DNA from: Ascoidea asiatica
Lineage: Eukaryota; Ascomycota; Saccharomycetes; Ascoideales; Ascoideaceae
Reading direction: 5' to 3'
NCBI GenBank assembly: GCA_001600695.1
Contig: BCKQ01000003.1
Coordinates: 1,339,934 to 1,403,933 of the forward strand
DNA length: 64,000 bases
The first letter of the stretch is position 1; each line of letters opens with the position of its first letter. The notes under the pieces are model-generated. The model did no database searches. It worked only from the letters and a program-made list of their open reading frames with translations, and was not told the origin of the DNA. The position numbers and the translations under genes were made by a program. Positions 31,772 to 43,800 of the stretch are shown here, piece after piece.

Positions 31772-33469
31772 TTAAGCTGAAGTCATTCCAACTTTTTCAA
31801 GTTCTTTCTTTTCTTCACCTTCTTCTGATGAACCTTCACCAAATTCATTAACTGTTTTTCTTGGTCCATAATAAAATTTATAAGCATATGAATAGTAATA
31901 TATCATTGATAATATTGCAATACCAAATGTCATAACAACTGTATAATTCATAGAATCTTTTTCAACTGTTTTTGCACTTGGGAATAATGATATTATAATA
32001 ATGAACAAAAGCCATGCAATTGCTATCCAATTAATAATTGGTGATAAAACTTTTCCCATATAAAATGGTCCTGGTTTAAAAATTTCTTTACCATAAACCA
32101 TTCTTAAAAAAATTGGCATACCCCAAGCAATATAATTACCTGAAATTGCTAATGTAAATAATGCATTAGCTGCTGTTGTACCAATTAAACATAATAATCC
32201 AAATATTAATGACATTATACCACTAAACCAAACTGCTCTTAATGGAACTGATAATTTTTTATTAACAACTTTAATAAATCCAGAAAATGGTAATCCATTA
32301 TCTCTTGAAAATGCCCAGACTTGTCTTGAAATTGCTGTTAAAATACTTGCTCCCATTAAATATTGACAAAATGCAATTAAACTCATAAATGCAATTGCCC
32401 AATTTTTTCCTAATGAATCATAAATAATTTGTGCTAATGGTTGTCCATATTTTGTACCTAAAATTGATTCAATATCTTCTGTAATACATGCACAAATAAC
32501 TATACAAATTACCCATCCTAAAATTGCACAAATTGAAATTGATGATACAATTCCTAATGGTACAGCTCTTGCAGCATTAGTTGCTTCTTCTGATTGATGA
32601 ACACATGAATCAAATGCACCAATAACCCATGGAGCTGCCATCCAACTTAAAACAAATTGAAATCCAGTACTCCAAGTTGAATAATTTTTAATTTCTCCAA
32701 AAATAAATTTACCATCTTTAAAACCATCAGTATTAACTTTTGTACCAATTGGTAATGCAATAATAAATAAAACAATTAAACCAACATTACAAACAATAGA
32801 AACAGTTTGTAATTTTGCAATTGCATTTGAAGCAAGTGAAGTTGCAAAAATATGTGAAACAACACAAGCTGCAAATACACCATATTGTTTACCAGAAGTA
32901 ATATCAAAGTTTCCATCTTTTTGTATGACAACAGCTGCAAGAATTTCATTAGCTAAACCATAATCAATAGAACATAAACCACCAATTAAAGCTAAAGAAT
33001 TTATATTACCAATTAAAAAACTTAATGGAATTTTTAAATTTTGAGGAGCATAATGATAAGTCCAATAATATAAACCACCACTTGTTGGAATTGAACTACC
33101 TAATTCAGCCATACTTATACCAATTGCAAGAATAAAAAATGAAGCAATAAACCAACCCCAAACTAAACCAACTGGACCACCTGTTAAACCAACAGCTAAT
33201 ACAGAAGCAATTGAAGGTAATAAACCCATAATTGAAAATGCAATACCAAAAACTTGTAAAGTTGAAAATTGTCTTTTTAATTCAGGTTTATAACCAATTT
33301 CTTCTAATAAATCATTATCTTCTATATGTAATTTTGAATCAATAATTTCTTGTTGTAAAGGAGATCTAATTGGAGATAATTTTGTTGTTAAATTATTACC
33401 AGTTGAAATTGAAGCAATATTTTCAAGATCTTTTGGAATCTTTGCTTCAGAAGCTTTAGATTCAGACAT
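31772..33469 (-). CDS. Amino-acid/amine permease of the Uga4 (ACT) family
   Basis: A 565-residue secondary transporter of the APC superfamily, amino acid/choline transporter group. Fungal members import GABA, choline, polyamines or other amines by proton symport. A 70-residue cytosolic N-terminus with an EEIGYKPELKRQFS box precedes about 12 hydrophobic segments, starting FGIAFSIMGLLPSIASVLAVGL. Family signatures are GGPVGLVWGW, SMAELGSSIPTSGGLYYWTYHYAP, FDSCVHQSEEATNAARAVP and RQVWAFSRDNGLPFSGFI. The start ATG is preceded by a T-rich leader. Length and wording fit Uga4 best, but relatives such as Hnm1 share these motifs, so the substrate is open. The next gene upstream, on the same strand, is a class III aminotransferase. 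Confidence 0.88.
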   Translation of the reverse strand: MSESKASEAKIPKDLENIASISTGNNLTTKLSPIRSPLQQEIIDSKLHIEDNDLLEEIGYKPELKRQFSTLQVFGIAFSIMGLLPSIASVLAVGLTGGPVGLVWGWFIASFFILAIGISMAELGSSIPTSGGLYYWTYHYAPQNLKIPLSFLIGNINSLALIGGLCSIDYGLANEILAAVVIQKDGNFDITSGKQYGVFAACVVSHIFATSLASNAIAKLQTVSIVCNVGLIVLFIIALPIGTKVNTDGFKDGKFIFGEIKNYSTWSTGFQFVLSWMAAPWVIGAFDSCVHQSEEATNAARAVPLGIVSSISICAILGWVICIVICACITEDIESILGTKYGQPLAQIIYDSLGKNWAIAFMSLIAFCQYLMGASILTAISRQVWAFSRDNGLPFSGFIKVVNKKLSVPLRAVWFSGIMSLIFGLLCLIGTTAANALFTLAISGNYIAWGMPIFLRMVYGKEIFKPGPFYMGKVLSPIINWIAIAWLLFIIIISLFPSAKTVEKDSMNYTVVMTFGIAILSMIYYYSYAYKFYYGPRKTVNEFGEGSSEEGEEKKELEKVGMTSA

Positions 33470-35971
33470 TTTTTTTAGTTAGTTAAAATGATTAATTAAA
33501 GGATATATTAATTTTGATAATAAATAAATAAAAAAATTATAGTCAGAAATTAAAAAAATCGAAATTAAGAGGAATTTTTAATCTTTATATACAAAGTATA
33601 ATAACTAATCGCATTCAAAAAAAATTGAATATTCATTTCCTTATTTAATAAATTTGTATGCATTTGATTAAAAGAAAATAAGAAGTTGATAATAAAATTA
33701 GTTTTTTAAAACCCGTATAATACCAAAAGAAATAACTCAAAATATAAAATAACCTGCATGATATCAAAGTTTGAAAAGCTTAAATGACTTGAAACTAAGA
33801 AAAAGAAAAGCAAAAAAGCTTAAGATTATCAAAAAAATTTGTAATTAAGCTTTTGAATCAAGCTTTTGACTGATAACGTATACAGTACCGGTATGCTATT
33901 AAATAATTGATAATTTAATTTCCATTTCTTATCTGATGAATAATCAGTAATACTACTAGTATTAGAAATAGTAATAAAAATAGTAGTTTTGCTTAGAAAA
34001 ACAATACTAGCTAAATATTTGAGTAGACATTAAAGAAAGATCTTTTTTGGAATCATTTATGAAAAGTTCTTAGAATTTATTTACAGTTTAAAAACTAAAA
34101 TCTTTTAGATTTCTTTTAGATTTCTTTTAGATTTCTTTTAGATTTTTAATATTTGAATTTTCAGTATGGATTTGAACTTGAGGGAATCCAAAATGTCTTT
34201 GGAAGCCAAATTCAAAATTTAAAATGAAAAAGTAATAGATATAGAAGTAGAAAAGGATATAGAAATAGAAATCTAATTCAATATAATTTAAATTATATTA
34301 ATCATATTTTAATCAATTAAACCAGCTAACCAAATAGATTATAAAATTGACGCTGGCGCTAAGAAGAAATAAATATTAACGATTCTAGCTCCAGACTTCC
34401 TAGTGATATTTGATGTAGGATTAGTAGTATTAAATTGCTTTAAATAATTAAAGTAAAGTTTGATTAAATAAAAGCTTTTTTAAGAAAAGCCCTTGGCAGA
34501 ATAGCCTAAATTGCATTATTTTGCTTAATTTCATTTTTTTGAATAATAGTAAATTGAATATATTAAATATCCTAATATTCCTATCATTCCAATATTCCAG
34601 CTCTAATAAAGATGTAAAGGTATAAACATAAAAATAATGAACAGTTCCACAACCACCAATAAACACAGCGCCACCAGCAAAAGGACTTTCAGCAGAGGCA
34701 TTCGCTGCACTCCTCGCGATTTGCTGTTTGCTATCGTATTCACTTACTGAAGCACACCGGCGGGAGTTCCCAATCTGGTAATTGAGAGCCACTGCTCGCT
34801 CTAAAATATTCATTTAAATTCAATACTCAAAATTGTAGTATTTTAGAAATATTCTGAGCTATTCACATTAATATTACTCATAATAATAATAACAATCACA
34901 AATAAGTTATAATCATTCGATAAATATTTTAGATCAAAAAAAATAATACAATTGTGAAAGAATCATCTAATCAATTTAATTATTTTGCAAAATATAGTTT
35001 TATGGATTGAATAAGTTTTATATTTTCCTTCTCGAAAAAAAGTATTTGAACTTCTATGACCCTAACAATTTAAAAAATGTTTCTTTATTTTCTCTAAGAT
35101 TTCTTTAAAAATAATTCCTATTTTGATTGAATTAAACTAGCTAAATAATGGATTTTATAAAATGTTCTTCATAAAGTAAGTTATTGATTCATGAAATTTT
35201 ATAAGAATATAATAAAAATTACTTTCTAGAGGTTACATCTAATTTAAACCTTTATTTCGATATTACACTACATTATTATTCAAGAAATATTATAAAAAAT
35301 AATTGAATAATATCATAAACCTTTCCTTTCATTGAGTTAACTACTAATAAGTATCGGTATTATTGTAAGTTAATAAATCATGTCTTACATTTATTTCAAT
35401 TTTCTGTCAATTTTCTGTCAAACTTATGTCTATCAATAACATTTATTACTATCAGTTAAAGGGTCTTCATGTATTTATATTTTCAAAACATAAATTTCAG
35501 ATCTAAGATTGACTAGATGATAATGATTTTATGTAAGAATCTATTACTTAATCTGATCAAATTATACTATTCATTGTATTTTATTTATTTATTGACTCAA
35601 AATAAAATAACAATCTTAATAAATAAAAAATAGCTCATATGTTAAATTGTTTTCAATATATTAATTGAAGGGCGCATTTTAGGTAAATCTAGTGTTAAAT
35701 TAAATATCAATCATGTATTTTACAGTAATGAATCAACTCCACCAGGCACTTTTTCTTAAGCATTTTTAGTGCCCTTTCAAAAATTATCATTGCCAGAGAA
35801 GGAGACCCCAGAATTGCGGATCTTCTATTACTGGCGGCTATTTTGAATTAGGAAATTTAAATATTTTAATAAATATATGGAAATTAACTAAATCGAACTG
35901 ATTTAATTTGAATAATATAAAAATATAGTTGAGAAAAAGAAGAAAAATGATAAATATAACTCATAATCAAT
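33470..35971. other. 2.5-kb intergenic region between permease and aminotransferase
   Basis: Both neighbours are on the minus strand, so most of this is permease promoter. It holds an 11-bp minisatellite with TCTTTTAGATT units (about 34101-34144), a CTGGCG word at 34352, a GC-rich patch (about 34650-34800) and a second small one (about 35740-35840). The 121-codon minus-strand open frame through the first patch shows no family features. Confidence 0.5.
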
Positions 35972-37354
35972 TTAGCCAAAGATTTCTGATTCAATCTCAA
36001 AACAAACTTTTGTAAAAATTTCAACAATTTTTTCAATTTCTTCTTTACTTACAACATATGCTGGTGAAAACATTATATGATCACCTTTATCACCTAATGT
36101 ACAGTCCATACCTAAAAGTTGAAGACCTTTTTTGAAACATCTTTCACTTACTTTATGTGCCAAATCAATTTTTTTATCAAATGGTTCTTTTGTTTTTTTA
36201 TCTTTTAAAAATTCAACACTTCTAAATGTTCCAATACCTCTAACTTCTCCAAAAATTTTGCTATCTTTTAAATTTTCATTTAATAAATCATTCAAATAAT
36301 CTCCCATAATTTTGCAATTTTCAATATAATTTTTTTCAAAAATTTTTTTTTGAATTGCTAAAGAAACTCGACAATTAAATGAATGCGATTGATATGTATG
36401 ACCTCCAGTAATTTTACCAGAACCTTTAATGAATACTTCTCTAACTTGTGGTGAAATTAAAACTCCTGCAATTGTTACATATCCACTACCTAATGTTTTA
36501 CCAATAGTTTGTATATCTGGTCCTTTATTTAATGGTAAATAATTTTCCCATGCATGATATTTTCCACTTCTACCCATTCCACACATAACTTCATCTAAGA
36601 TAAATAATGATCCATATTTATGACAAATATCTCTAATTCCTTCTAAATATCCTGGAACTGGTTCAACACATCCTAAACTAGATCCACTTATTGTTTCACA
36701 AACAAATCCAGCAATATTCTCAGGTCCTGCTTCAATAAATTTATCATCAATTTCTTTAAGAAGTCTATTTTTATATTCTTCTAAATTTTCATTTGATTTT
36801 TTATCATGAAATGGAAAACATGGACTCACTTTTAAAAATTGTTCTTGAGATAAATTAACTGGTCTAAATTCTTCATATCTTGGTGTATCTCCAATTGATA
36901 AAGATCCTAATGTAAAACCATGATAACTTTGCTTTCTTGAAATAAATTTTGTTCTTTGACGTTCTCCTTTTTCAATAAAATACTGATATGCAACTCTAAG
37001 CATATTTTCATTTGCTTCTGATCCAGATCCAACAAAAAATCCAGAAGAAAATGAACCTTTGGGAGAATGATCACAAATAAATTCAACTAATTTTTCTGCA
37101 TTATAATTTCCTGTATATAATGTAAATGAATAAGCACATTCCTCTGAAGCTTTTTTCATTTCTTCAATGATATCTGGATCGCCATGTCCTAAACTACCAA
37201 CCGAAGCTGATGTATTACCATCAATAATTTTTCGTTGGGTATGAGTGACCGGATCTTCAACTGTTAAATAAACTCCTTTACCTCCAATTATCATTGGTTG
37301 TTTTTCATCAATTATTGATTGAAAAAGGAATGATCCTGTATTCTTGCTTGACAT
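35972..37354 (-). CDS. Class III (omega-type) pyridoxal-phosphate aminotransferase
   Basis: Transfers an amino group from an omega-amino acid, amine or similar donor to a keto acid. The 460-residue length is typical. Visible elements are GNTSASVGSLGHGDPDI near the start, the phosphate-binding FVGSGSEANE, SYHGFTLGSLS with the stacking aromatic and His, FILDEVMCGMGRSGK with the cofactor-contacting Asp, and the PLP lysine in TIGKTLGSGY near residue 285. It belongs to a branch present in many fungi and bacteria and distinct from Arg8, Car2 and Uga1. There is no N-terminal targeting peptide, so it is probably cytosolic. The substrate is unknown. It is the upstream neighbour of the Uga4-type permease on the same strand. 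Confidence 0.88.
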   Translation of the reverse strand: MSSKNTGSFLFQSIIDEKQPMIIGGKGVYLTVEDPVTHTQRKIIDGNTSASVGSLGHGDPDIIEEMKKASEECAYSFTLYTGNYNAEKLVEFICDHSPKGSFSSGFFVGSGSEANENMLRVAYQYFIEKGERQRTKFISRKQSYHGFTLGSLSIGDTPRYEEFRPVNLSQEQFLKVSPCFPFHDKKSNENLEEYKNRLLKEIDDKFIEAGPENIAGFVCETISGSSLGCVEPVPGYLEGIRDICHKYGSLFILDEVMCGMGRSGKYHAWENYLPLNKGPDIQTIGKTLGSGYVTIAGVLISPQVREVFIKGSGKITGGHTYQSHSFNCRVSLAIQKKIFEKNYIENCKIMGDYLNDLLNENLKDSKIFGEVRGIGTFRSVEFLKDKKTKEPFDKKIDLAHKVSERCFKKGLQLLGMDCTLGDKGDHIMFSPAYVVSKEEIEKIVEIFTKVCFEIESEIFG

Positions 37355-38217
37355 TTTTAGTTTTCTAAATTTTGTTTTTTGTTAATTTTTTTAATTGGTT
37401 GAATTGTATGATTCATAAATTAATTTATTTTAGTCCAAACTAAAAAAGTATGATTCCGATAAATGATAGTTTGATATTTGTATTTTTTAAAATCAAAAAA
37501 GCCAAAAAAAAAGCTAATTTTCCTATCAAAACCATTCCTATTTATATTTCTTAATTTTTTCAATGAATTTTGATAAAAATCTTTGATAAATATTCCACAA
37601 ATCGTTGATAAGTTTTTATTCAACCTTCCATGTTTGTCTAATTCAGCAAATTCAACTAATTCGACAAATTCGACAAATCTGGAAATTTAGAATGCTCTCG
37701 CATCCTTCATAAATATTGAAGAAATAATATCCATTTTCCCTTAATTTTTACATTTGAGCATATATATCTTCAATAGATTAGAATGCTTTAAGAGAATAAT
37801 AAAACTCCATAAGCGAATACCTCTCTCTTTTATCACCTATTGATATGCTTATAACTTAAACATTTGTATAAAGCAATTCATATTTATCTATCTTTATTCA
37901 AATACATTGATATCAAATGTATTAAGTATATTCTCAGCTACAAAGATCACTCTGTTGTTGAATAAGTGGCTACTTCCTATTTCGGATTTCAAGCATTGAT
38001 TCTGGGACCGTTCAAAAATTCTGTCCCAAATCGGGCAGCTCCAAATCGGACAACTTAAACCATCAAGAATTGACGAGTTCAAAATCCCCTTTAAAGAAAG
38101 AATACAAGAATCAAAGATTCAATTAATTCCAGTTTAAATTGATGTTATTGATTATATCTTTTATTCGCTAATTAATCCAAACTTTTTATAAATCGATCCC
38201 AGAAAATATTGTTTGAA
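37355..38217. other. Divergent promoter region aminotransferase / coiled-coil gene
   Basis: 863 bases. Near 37625-37690 there are ATTCGACAA-like repeats. A GC-richer patch (about 37960-38060) carries two CCAAATCGG words 15 bases apart (38026-38034 and 38041-38049). The first is within CCCAAATCGG, which fits the Mcm1 consensus CCYWWWNNGG. No gene is seen. Confidence 0.5.
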
Positions 38218-39465
38218 ATGGAGGGGTATATCTGCTCGCTTCTTTTTTTTATTTTTGTTTTGATTGTCAAATATTATCTTTTAGCAATAGATCAAAAAAA
38301 GGAAATTCAATTCAAGAAAATTAATTCAAAAGAAAATTTACTTTTGGGTTATTATTCAAAACTTTTATCAAATAATAAAGAATTAGAAAATATTATTGTT
38401 TCAAAGGATTATGAAGTTGAAAATCTTGGAAAGCAATTGTCAGAAATCACTTCATCTCTTAATTCAACAAAAGTTAAATATAAAAATATTAATGATGATT
38501 ATTTAAGTCTGCAAAAAATTTTAAATGAAGATTATATTAATAATAAAAATTCTCAAAATACATTTAATGATAAATTAGTTTCAAAAAAGCCCTTGGAAAA
38601 TAAAATTGATAATTTAAAATATGAGATATCTGAATTTAATTATGAAATTGAAAATTTGAATAATTTAATTCAATTTTATTTATATAATTTTAAGAAATCA
38701 TATTTATTAAATGATGAAAATTCAAATTTGAATTCACTAGTAAATTATGTTGATTCAAAAGTCATTTCAATTCAAAATTTAAATAATAATGAAATAATAA
38801 TTAATTATGAATCTATTTTTAATTCAATTTTATCATTGAAAAAAATTTATGTTGATTCATTCAAAATTTATTATGATTTTAATAATTATCATATAAGTTA
38901 TAAAGCATCCATCAATTCTTCAATTTATTCCTCACTACTTTCTTTGATTCATAATTTCACTAGAAAAAAATATAAATCACAACAAAATCTTATAACTTTA
39001 CTTATTTTAATTAAAAAAAGTGAAGATTTTAGATATGAAAACTTTAAAAATATTGTAATTCAGCAAAAACAACAGGAATTATATTCATTAATCAATGATT
39101 TTCAATTAATGAAAATTGATCAAGAAAATCAAATCAAAAATCTTGAGAATAATTTAAAAAGACGAGAAAAAATCAAAAATATAAAAAAATCTTCAATGAA
39201 AAAAATCTCAGCATTGGACACTAATAACAATGTTAATAATATTAATGTTAATGCTAATAATGAAATTGAGAAAAGTTTAAGCTTAAAAGTTAAAAAAGTT
39301 CGAATTTCCGAAGATGCTAATGAGATAAAAGAGATAGCAAATAATCTGGATTCTACAAAATTGCCATTACCGGGAAAAAAGTTTAAAGCTGCTGGAGGGT
39401 TTTTGGAATTTAATTATCCTCAAAACCCAAAAACTGTTGAACTTCTTAATAGATTGGCATCCTAA
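38218..39465 (+). CDS. Unrecognised protein: N-terminal membrane anchor plus coiled coils
   Basis: I do not recognise this family. The 415-residue product starts at ATG 38218; an in-frame TTG nine bases earlier is ignored. A hydrophobic segment at about 6-28 (CSLLFFIFVLIVKYYLLAI) would anchor it in a membrane, probably with the bulk in the cytosol because Lys-rich sequence follows. Long heptad-like, Leu/Ile/Asn/Lys-rich stretches at about 30-160 and 285-325 suggest coiled coils, separated by a mixed helical region. The last 60 residues are less biased (LPLPGKKFKAAGGFLEFNYP) and may be a short conserved motif. The architecture resembles tethering or organelle-shaping proteins, but that is only an analogy. 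Confidence 0.7.
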   Translation: MEGYICSLLFFIFVLIVKYYLLAIDQKKEIQFKKINSKENLLLGYYSKLLSNNKELENIIVSKDYEVENLGKQLSEITSSLNSTKVKYKNINDDYLSLQKILNEDYINNKNSQNTFNDKLVSKKPLENKIDNLKYEISEFNYEIENLNNLIQFYLYNFKKSYLLNDENSNLNSLVNYVDSKVISIQNLNNNEIIINYESIFNSILSLKKIYVDSFKIYYDFNNYHISYKASINSSIYSSLLSLIHNFTRKKYKSQQNLITLLILIKKSEDFRYENFKNIVIQQKQQELYSLINDFQLMKIDQENQIKNLENNLKRREKIKNIKKSSMKKISALDTNNNVNNINVNANNEIEKSLSLKVKKVRISEDANEIKEIANNLDSTKLPLPGKKFKAAGGFLEFNYPQNPKTVELLNRLAS

Positions 39466-39676
39466 TCTCATATTAGAAGTTTCAGTTTTTTGGTCCTATA
39501 GTTATTTTTTTATACTTTTTTTTTTTCAAACTCGTAATTATATACATTTATATTTGGGAAATGATTTTTGGGACTATGAACATATAATATAGAAATGAAT
39601 ATTAATTTTTTTAATTCTTTTTTTTTCTTGTTTATGAACAAACAAAAACAAAAAAAGTTACCAAAGTTAACTAAGA

Positions 39677-40822
39677 TTATGATAAAATATCTTTGAAATT
39701 TACAGTTGGAGAACCCCTTTGTGGAGATTTTAGCAAATTAGCTTCATCTTTCCAACCTATCCAATGAATAACTCTGAAAGTTGCTGGAAGGCAAACCTCA
39801 TTTTCAGAAGAAGGATCCATTTCATTAGGAACACCGTAAAATTTTTTATAAATTTGATCAGCTGCTATTAAAACATCTTTGGAAATATAATTTTCTTTAC
39901 TAAATAAACAATTATTTTCGCCCATAATTTGTAAATCATTCAATAAATCAAATAAAGTAGGATAATTAATAACAATTTCATCTATATCAATTGTTAGCAT
40001 TTTAAAACCAGCCTTATTTAACAAATTTCCTAAATCTTGAACAGTTACAAATGGTGATATATGTGGAGATAAACCATTCTTTCTTTCTAATTCAGCTAAT
40101 TGAAGTGAAGATCTTAATTCTAATAAAGTATCAGTTCCAAACATTGATCCTATAAAAAGGGACTCTTTTGAAGAAAGTAAAGAATAAATCCTTCGTAAAT
40201 GGTTTGGTAAATCGTTGATCCAATGCATTGATAAATTTGATAAAGCAAGATTGTAATGATTTTGTTTCAAATCATCAGAATTCAATGATTCTTCGTCACA
40301 AATCACTTTTTGAATTGACACATATTTAAAATTATTCATTATGTTATAATGATCTTTTTCATTTCGTGATAATAATTCTCCACAAGAATCAATCATTGTT
40401 AAATTATTTATTTTTTCTCGAACGATTTTTTTTTCTTTATAATATTCCTTTTCCATATCTGTGATAATTTCGGATTCTTTATCTAGAATTGATGTACTAC
40501 TGTTATCATTTTTTATATCCTCGAATAAACTAGATACAAAATTTCCAGATCCAGACCCAATTTCAACAGCATTTTCAAAATTTCTATTAATGAAAGATAA
40601 TCTTGATATTATTTTTCGAGCACATTCATTTTTAAGATATTGAACTGAATTAAAATCTTGTTGTTTTGCAGATCTGAACTTTTGTTTTAGTTTTAGTTCT
40701 CTGTTGAAAACCCTAAAGGTTGGGTTAGAAGAAACTGAGGAGTATTTGAATTTAGCAATTTCATAACCTGAATTTAAGGACTTAAATATGGCCTTTTTAG
40801 TAAAACCAATATTTGGAAACAT
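39677..40822 (-). CDS. NDUFAF5: NDUFAF5-type arginine hydroxylase for complex I assembly
   Basis: NDUFAF5 hydroxylates an arginine of the NDUFS7 subunit early in assembly of mitochondrial complex I. The 381-residue product has a basic N-terminus consistent with import into mitochondria, then RVFNRELKLKQKFRSA. The SAM-binding motif AVEIGSGSGNF is near residue 86, and the family block NLSMHWINDLPNHLRRIYSL follows. After it come LRSSLQLAELERKNGLSPHISPF and DLLNDLQIMGEN, then the end HWIGWKDEA...QRGSPTVNFKDIL. These are highly specific. An acidic, Ser-rich insert of about 75 residues (roughly 95-170) separates motif I from the rest of the fold and is not usual. Presence implies a yeast with complex I. 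An E-box CACGTG lies about 165 bases upstream. Confidence 0.93.
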   Translation of the reverse strand: MFPNIGFTKKAIFKSLNSGYEIAKFKYSSVSSNPTFRVFNRELKLKQKFRSAKQQDFNSVQYLKNECARKIISRLSFINRNFENAVEIGSGSGNFVSSLFEDIKNDNSSTSILDKESEIITDMEKEYYKEKKIVREKINNLTMIDSCGELLSRNEKDHYNIMNNFKYVSIQKVICDEESLNSDDLKQNHYNLALSNLSMHWINDLPNHLRRIYSLLSSKESLFIGSMFGTDTLLELRSSLQLAELERKNGLSPHISPFVTVQDLGNLLNKAGFKMLTIDIDEIVINYPTLFDLLNDLQIMGENNCLFSKENYISKDVLIAADQIYKKFYGVPNEMDPSSENEVCLPATFRVIHWIGWKDEANLLKSPQRGSPTVNFKDILS

Positions 40823-43800
40823 GATCTATCTTCTAACCCTTTATAAAATTGTAGTCAAGTAATATTCTTTATTCAAATCCAAGATGTTATAATTGAAGCA
40901 GTTTTTTTTTTATTTTACTTATTTTTCACAATGAATGAATTTCAGTAAATAAGTTACCGACAACCAGAACTCTGGATCTATATGCACGTGCTTCTCTATA
41001 TCACTAGAAAATCTTTTAACTAGAGCCCTGACACGGTCTAGGCTTTGAGTTTTGTCCAAGTGGATTTATTTAAAATTCTGTCGAAATATGGTTTTCCAGG
41101 TACAACTAGCTAAGCGCGCGTTCAACGGTTTTCTTCAGGCACAAAAACGGTTATGCTATTCTATGTAATTTTTGTAGGCCAAGGATTGCATAACTTCCAA
41201 ACATTCAAAGTTAAACTGCCTATGATGTAAGTTTATAAAATATAGTGTAATTCAAAGCAAATAAGTGTAAATACCTGTACATCCGCGTCTTAATATTAAA
41301 ACTTTATTTGCTTACAACTTGATTAAGCCTTTCTGTTCAACGGTTTTGGTAAAGTATTGGAGTGTCCTATTTTGAGCAAAAGCCTCAAGCTTAATAGTTC
41401 GGCCAATATGGAACAGCAATATGCTCTAAAAATACTAGTAATTAACCTTACTACAAAATACAATATTTCATCAATATTTTTCAATTTTCACATATTCTTT
41501 AGACGTTCTTTTTATACAGTTATTGCTTCTCATTTCTTTCTTTCTGGAACACCGCCATTCATACATAATAAATTTATCAAAACGTTGTAGAAAAGAGTAA
41601 ACTTGTAAAATGGTCTCAGTCAAATTGATTATGTACTATTAACCACATTCTTTTATAATGAGATTTATTTATCGCATATAGTTTCCTAATTAGTGTCTTT
41701 AATTGGTGATTATAAACCTTTCTATAAACATCAAAAAATTCAGCACAGAATACGTGTTAATTGCACATTCTCTTCAATTGCATTAAACTTTCTCAATCCT
41801 TGGGAATGTACATTAGGCTTCTAACATAATAATTTTAAAGGTCAAAGATCATCGTCAGCTTTTAGATAAGATAATCATAATAAGAAACAGTAGTTGAAGT
41901 TTAACGGTGCATGACTTTCATTAACAGAAAAAAAATATTACTACAAATAGTGCTATTGTAGTTATCGAAAAGGATAAAGAAAAATTTTTACCTAAATTAG
42001 AATGCAAATCTTTCCTCTAATACAAAATTTAACTATATTTGAAAAATTCTCGACAATTTAATGGATTTTGACTTTTTAATATAGGCCTAATAATTATTTT
42101 TTAAAATTCCGGACAAATTTTTAACCATATTTATTCCGAATCATATTCACAGTTTTGGCTAAATTTAATTCTCATGTTTATTTTTAACATTCGTTTTTAA
42201 GCTTATTTTCTAAAATGTCAATTAATAACTAAAAGATTGTCTCCTTTAAAATTTTACTACTACTATTATTAATATTGGCCAACAAGAATTACCTGTAGTA
42301 CCTTATACACAACTGCACTTTCAAAAAAGTTCCGAAGGAAAAAGCATAAACTTTCAGCTAATTACTTGCCAGTTTTTAACTAGATCGAGAATTAATAAAA
42401 TAAATAAACTGTCCTTCTTTATCGAGTCACCTCAATTGAAACAAAATTTTGAGATTATTATATCTTCTGAACTAATCATAACTTCATATTTTGAAAAAGT
42501 TTTTCAATAAACAATTTTATGTTTTTAACTTGGACTAACTAGTAGTAAAGATCAGCAATTTCTAAAAGAATATTTAAAAAGAAAAAAATTGATTTATTTC
42601 TGTTAAAATTCAAATGTTTAATTTTAGCACTCGTCGGTTCGTTTTCAAAAATCCTTTTTATAATTCTAAATATAATTATTTTGTAGCATTTAAACCACTT
42701 TCATGTTTATTTATAAGAAGTTATTTTCTTCATAAAAAATACTTCGAACCCAATATACTATAAAAGATTGATTTAAAATTGAAATAACACACATTCCTTC
42801 CATTTTCATTATAGTACTCTAATAAATCATTGAGCCTTTTCCTTATGTCAATGGAATACATTATTCAACTCTAAACTAAGATTGAACTACTTTGATGCTA
42901 TTGAAATGAGTTCTATATAATTATCAAAAATTTAAACAAATATTTTTCAACCGATGATTAGAGAAATTGAGACTTTTTTGAAGACTCTAGAAGCAGGAAC
43001 TAGAGTATTTTTGTACCAAAACGGCACTTGAATATTTTTTTTTTATACCTCGATAATACTTGTCAGGAAATTTTAAGAGTACACAATTTATTTAATTATT
43101 CAGTCAATGTAAATGGAAAATAAAAATCTGAAATTTTTTTGTATGACTATTTTCAAATTTAAAATATATTTTGAATTAATCGACTTTCTATATGAGAATT
43201 TTTACAAAATGTAGACTGAATTTCAAGCCATAAACAACTTACTTTATCAAAACTAATAAATGAAAGCAAGTTAACCTACAAATTATTGTAATTTGAGATT
43301 TACTCCATGGAGCATCTGCCTTTAACCTATCGTACCGTACAACTCATTTATATTTCTAGTATTCTTTATATTTATGATATCTAATTAATCTGGATAACTA
43401 ATTATTTTTTGGATTATTCTTAGATTGCAATATTCAATTCATTCCTGCTCTCCAAATATCATTATAGCGTTATTCCTTTAGACACCTTCAAAATAGCAAT
43501 ATTTTACTGTGAATTCTAAATATGTGCATTTCTGCACGACCAGTAAAGTAGTTCTGGAGGATGTTGTTCTGTGCAGGTGCTTCTAAAAATACTTCTAAAA
43601 ATATCTGGCTCTAGCTTTTGCAAATTTAATCGACAGACTTTCTATAACTTTATTGATCTCAATATTGGGCATACTCTGATCTGATTTCCTTATATAAGGT
43701 GAGAGATATTTCGCTTCTTTTTTTGACTTGATTGCAGTTGAATTTTATTTCTTAAACAAAAATCTTTTACTTACAATATCTGGAAAACTTTATAAATATT

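Noticed and set aside
34448-34813. 121-codon minus-strand frame upstream of the permease
   Set aside because: Its N-terminal part is explained by a GC-rich patch, and the rest is AT-rich low-information sequence.
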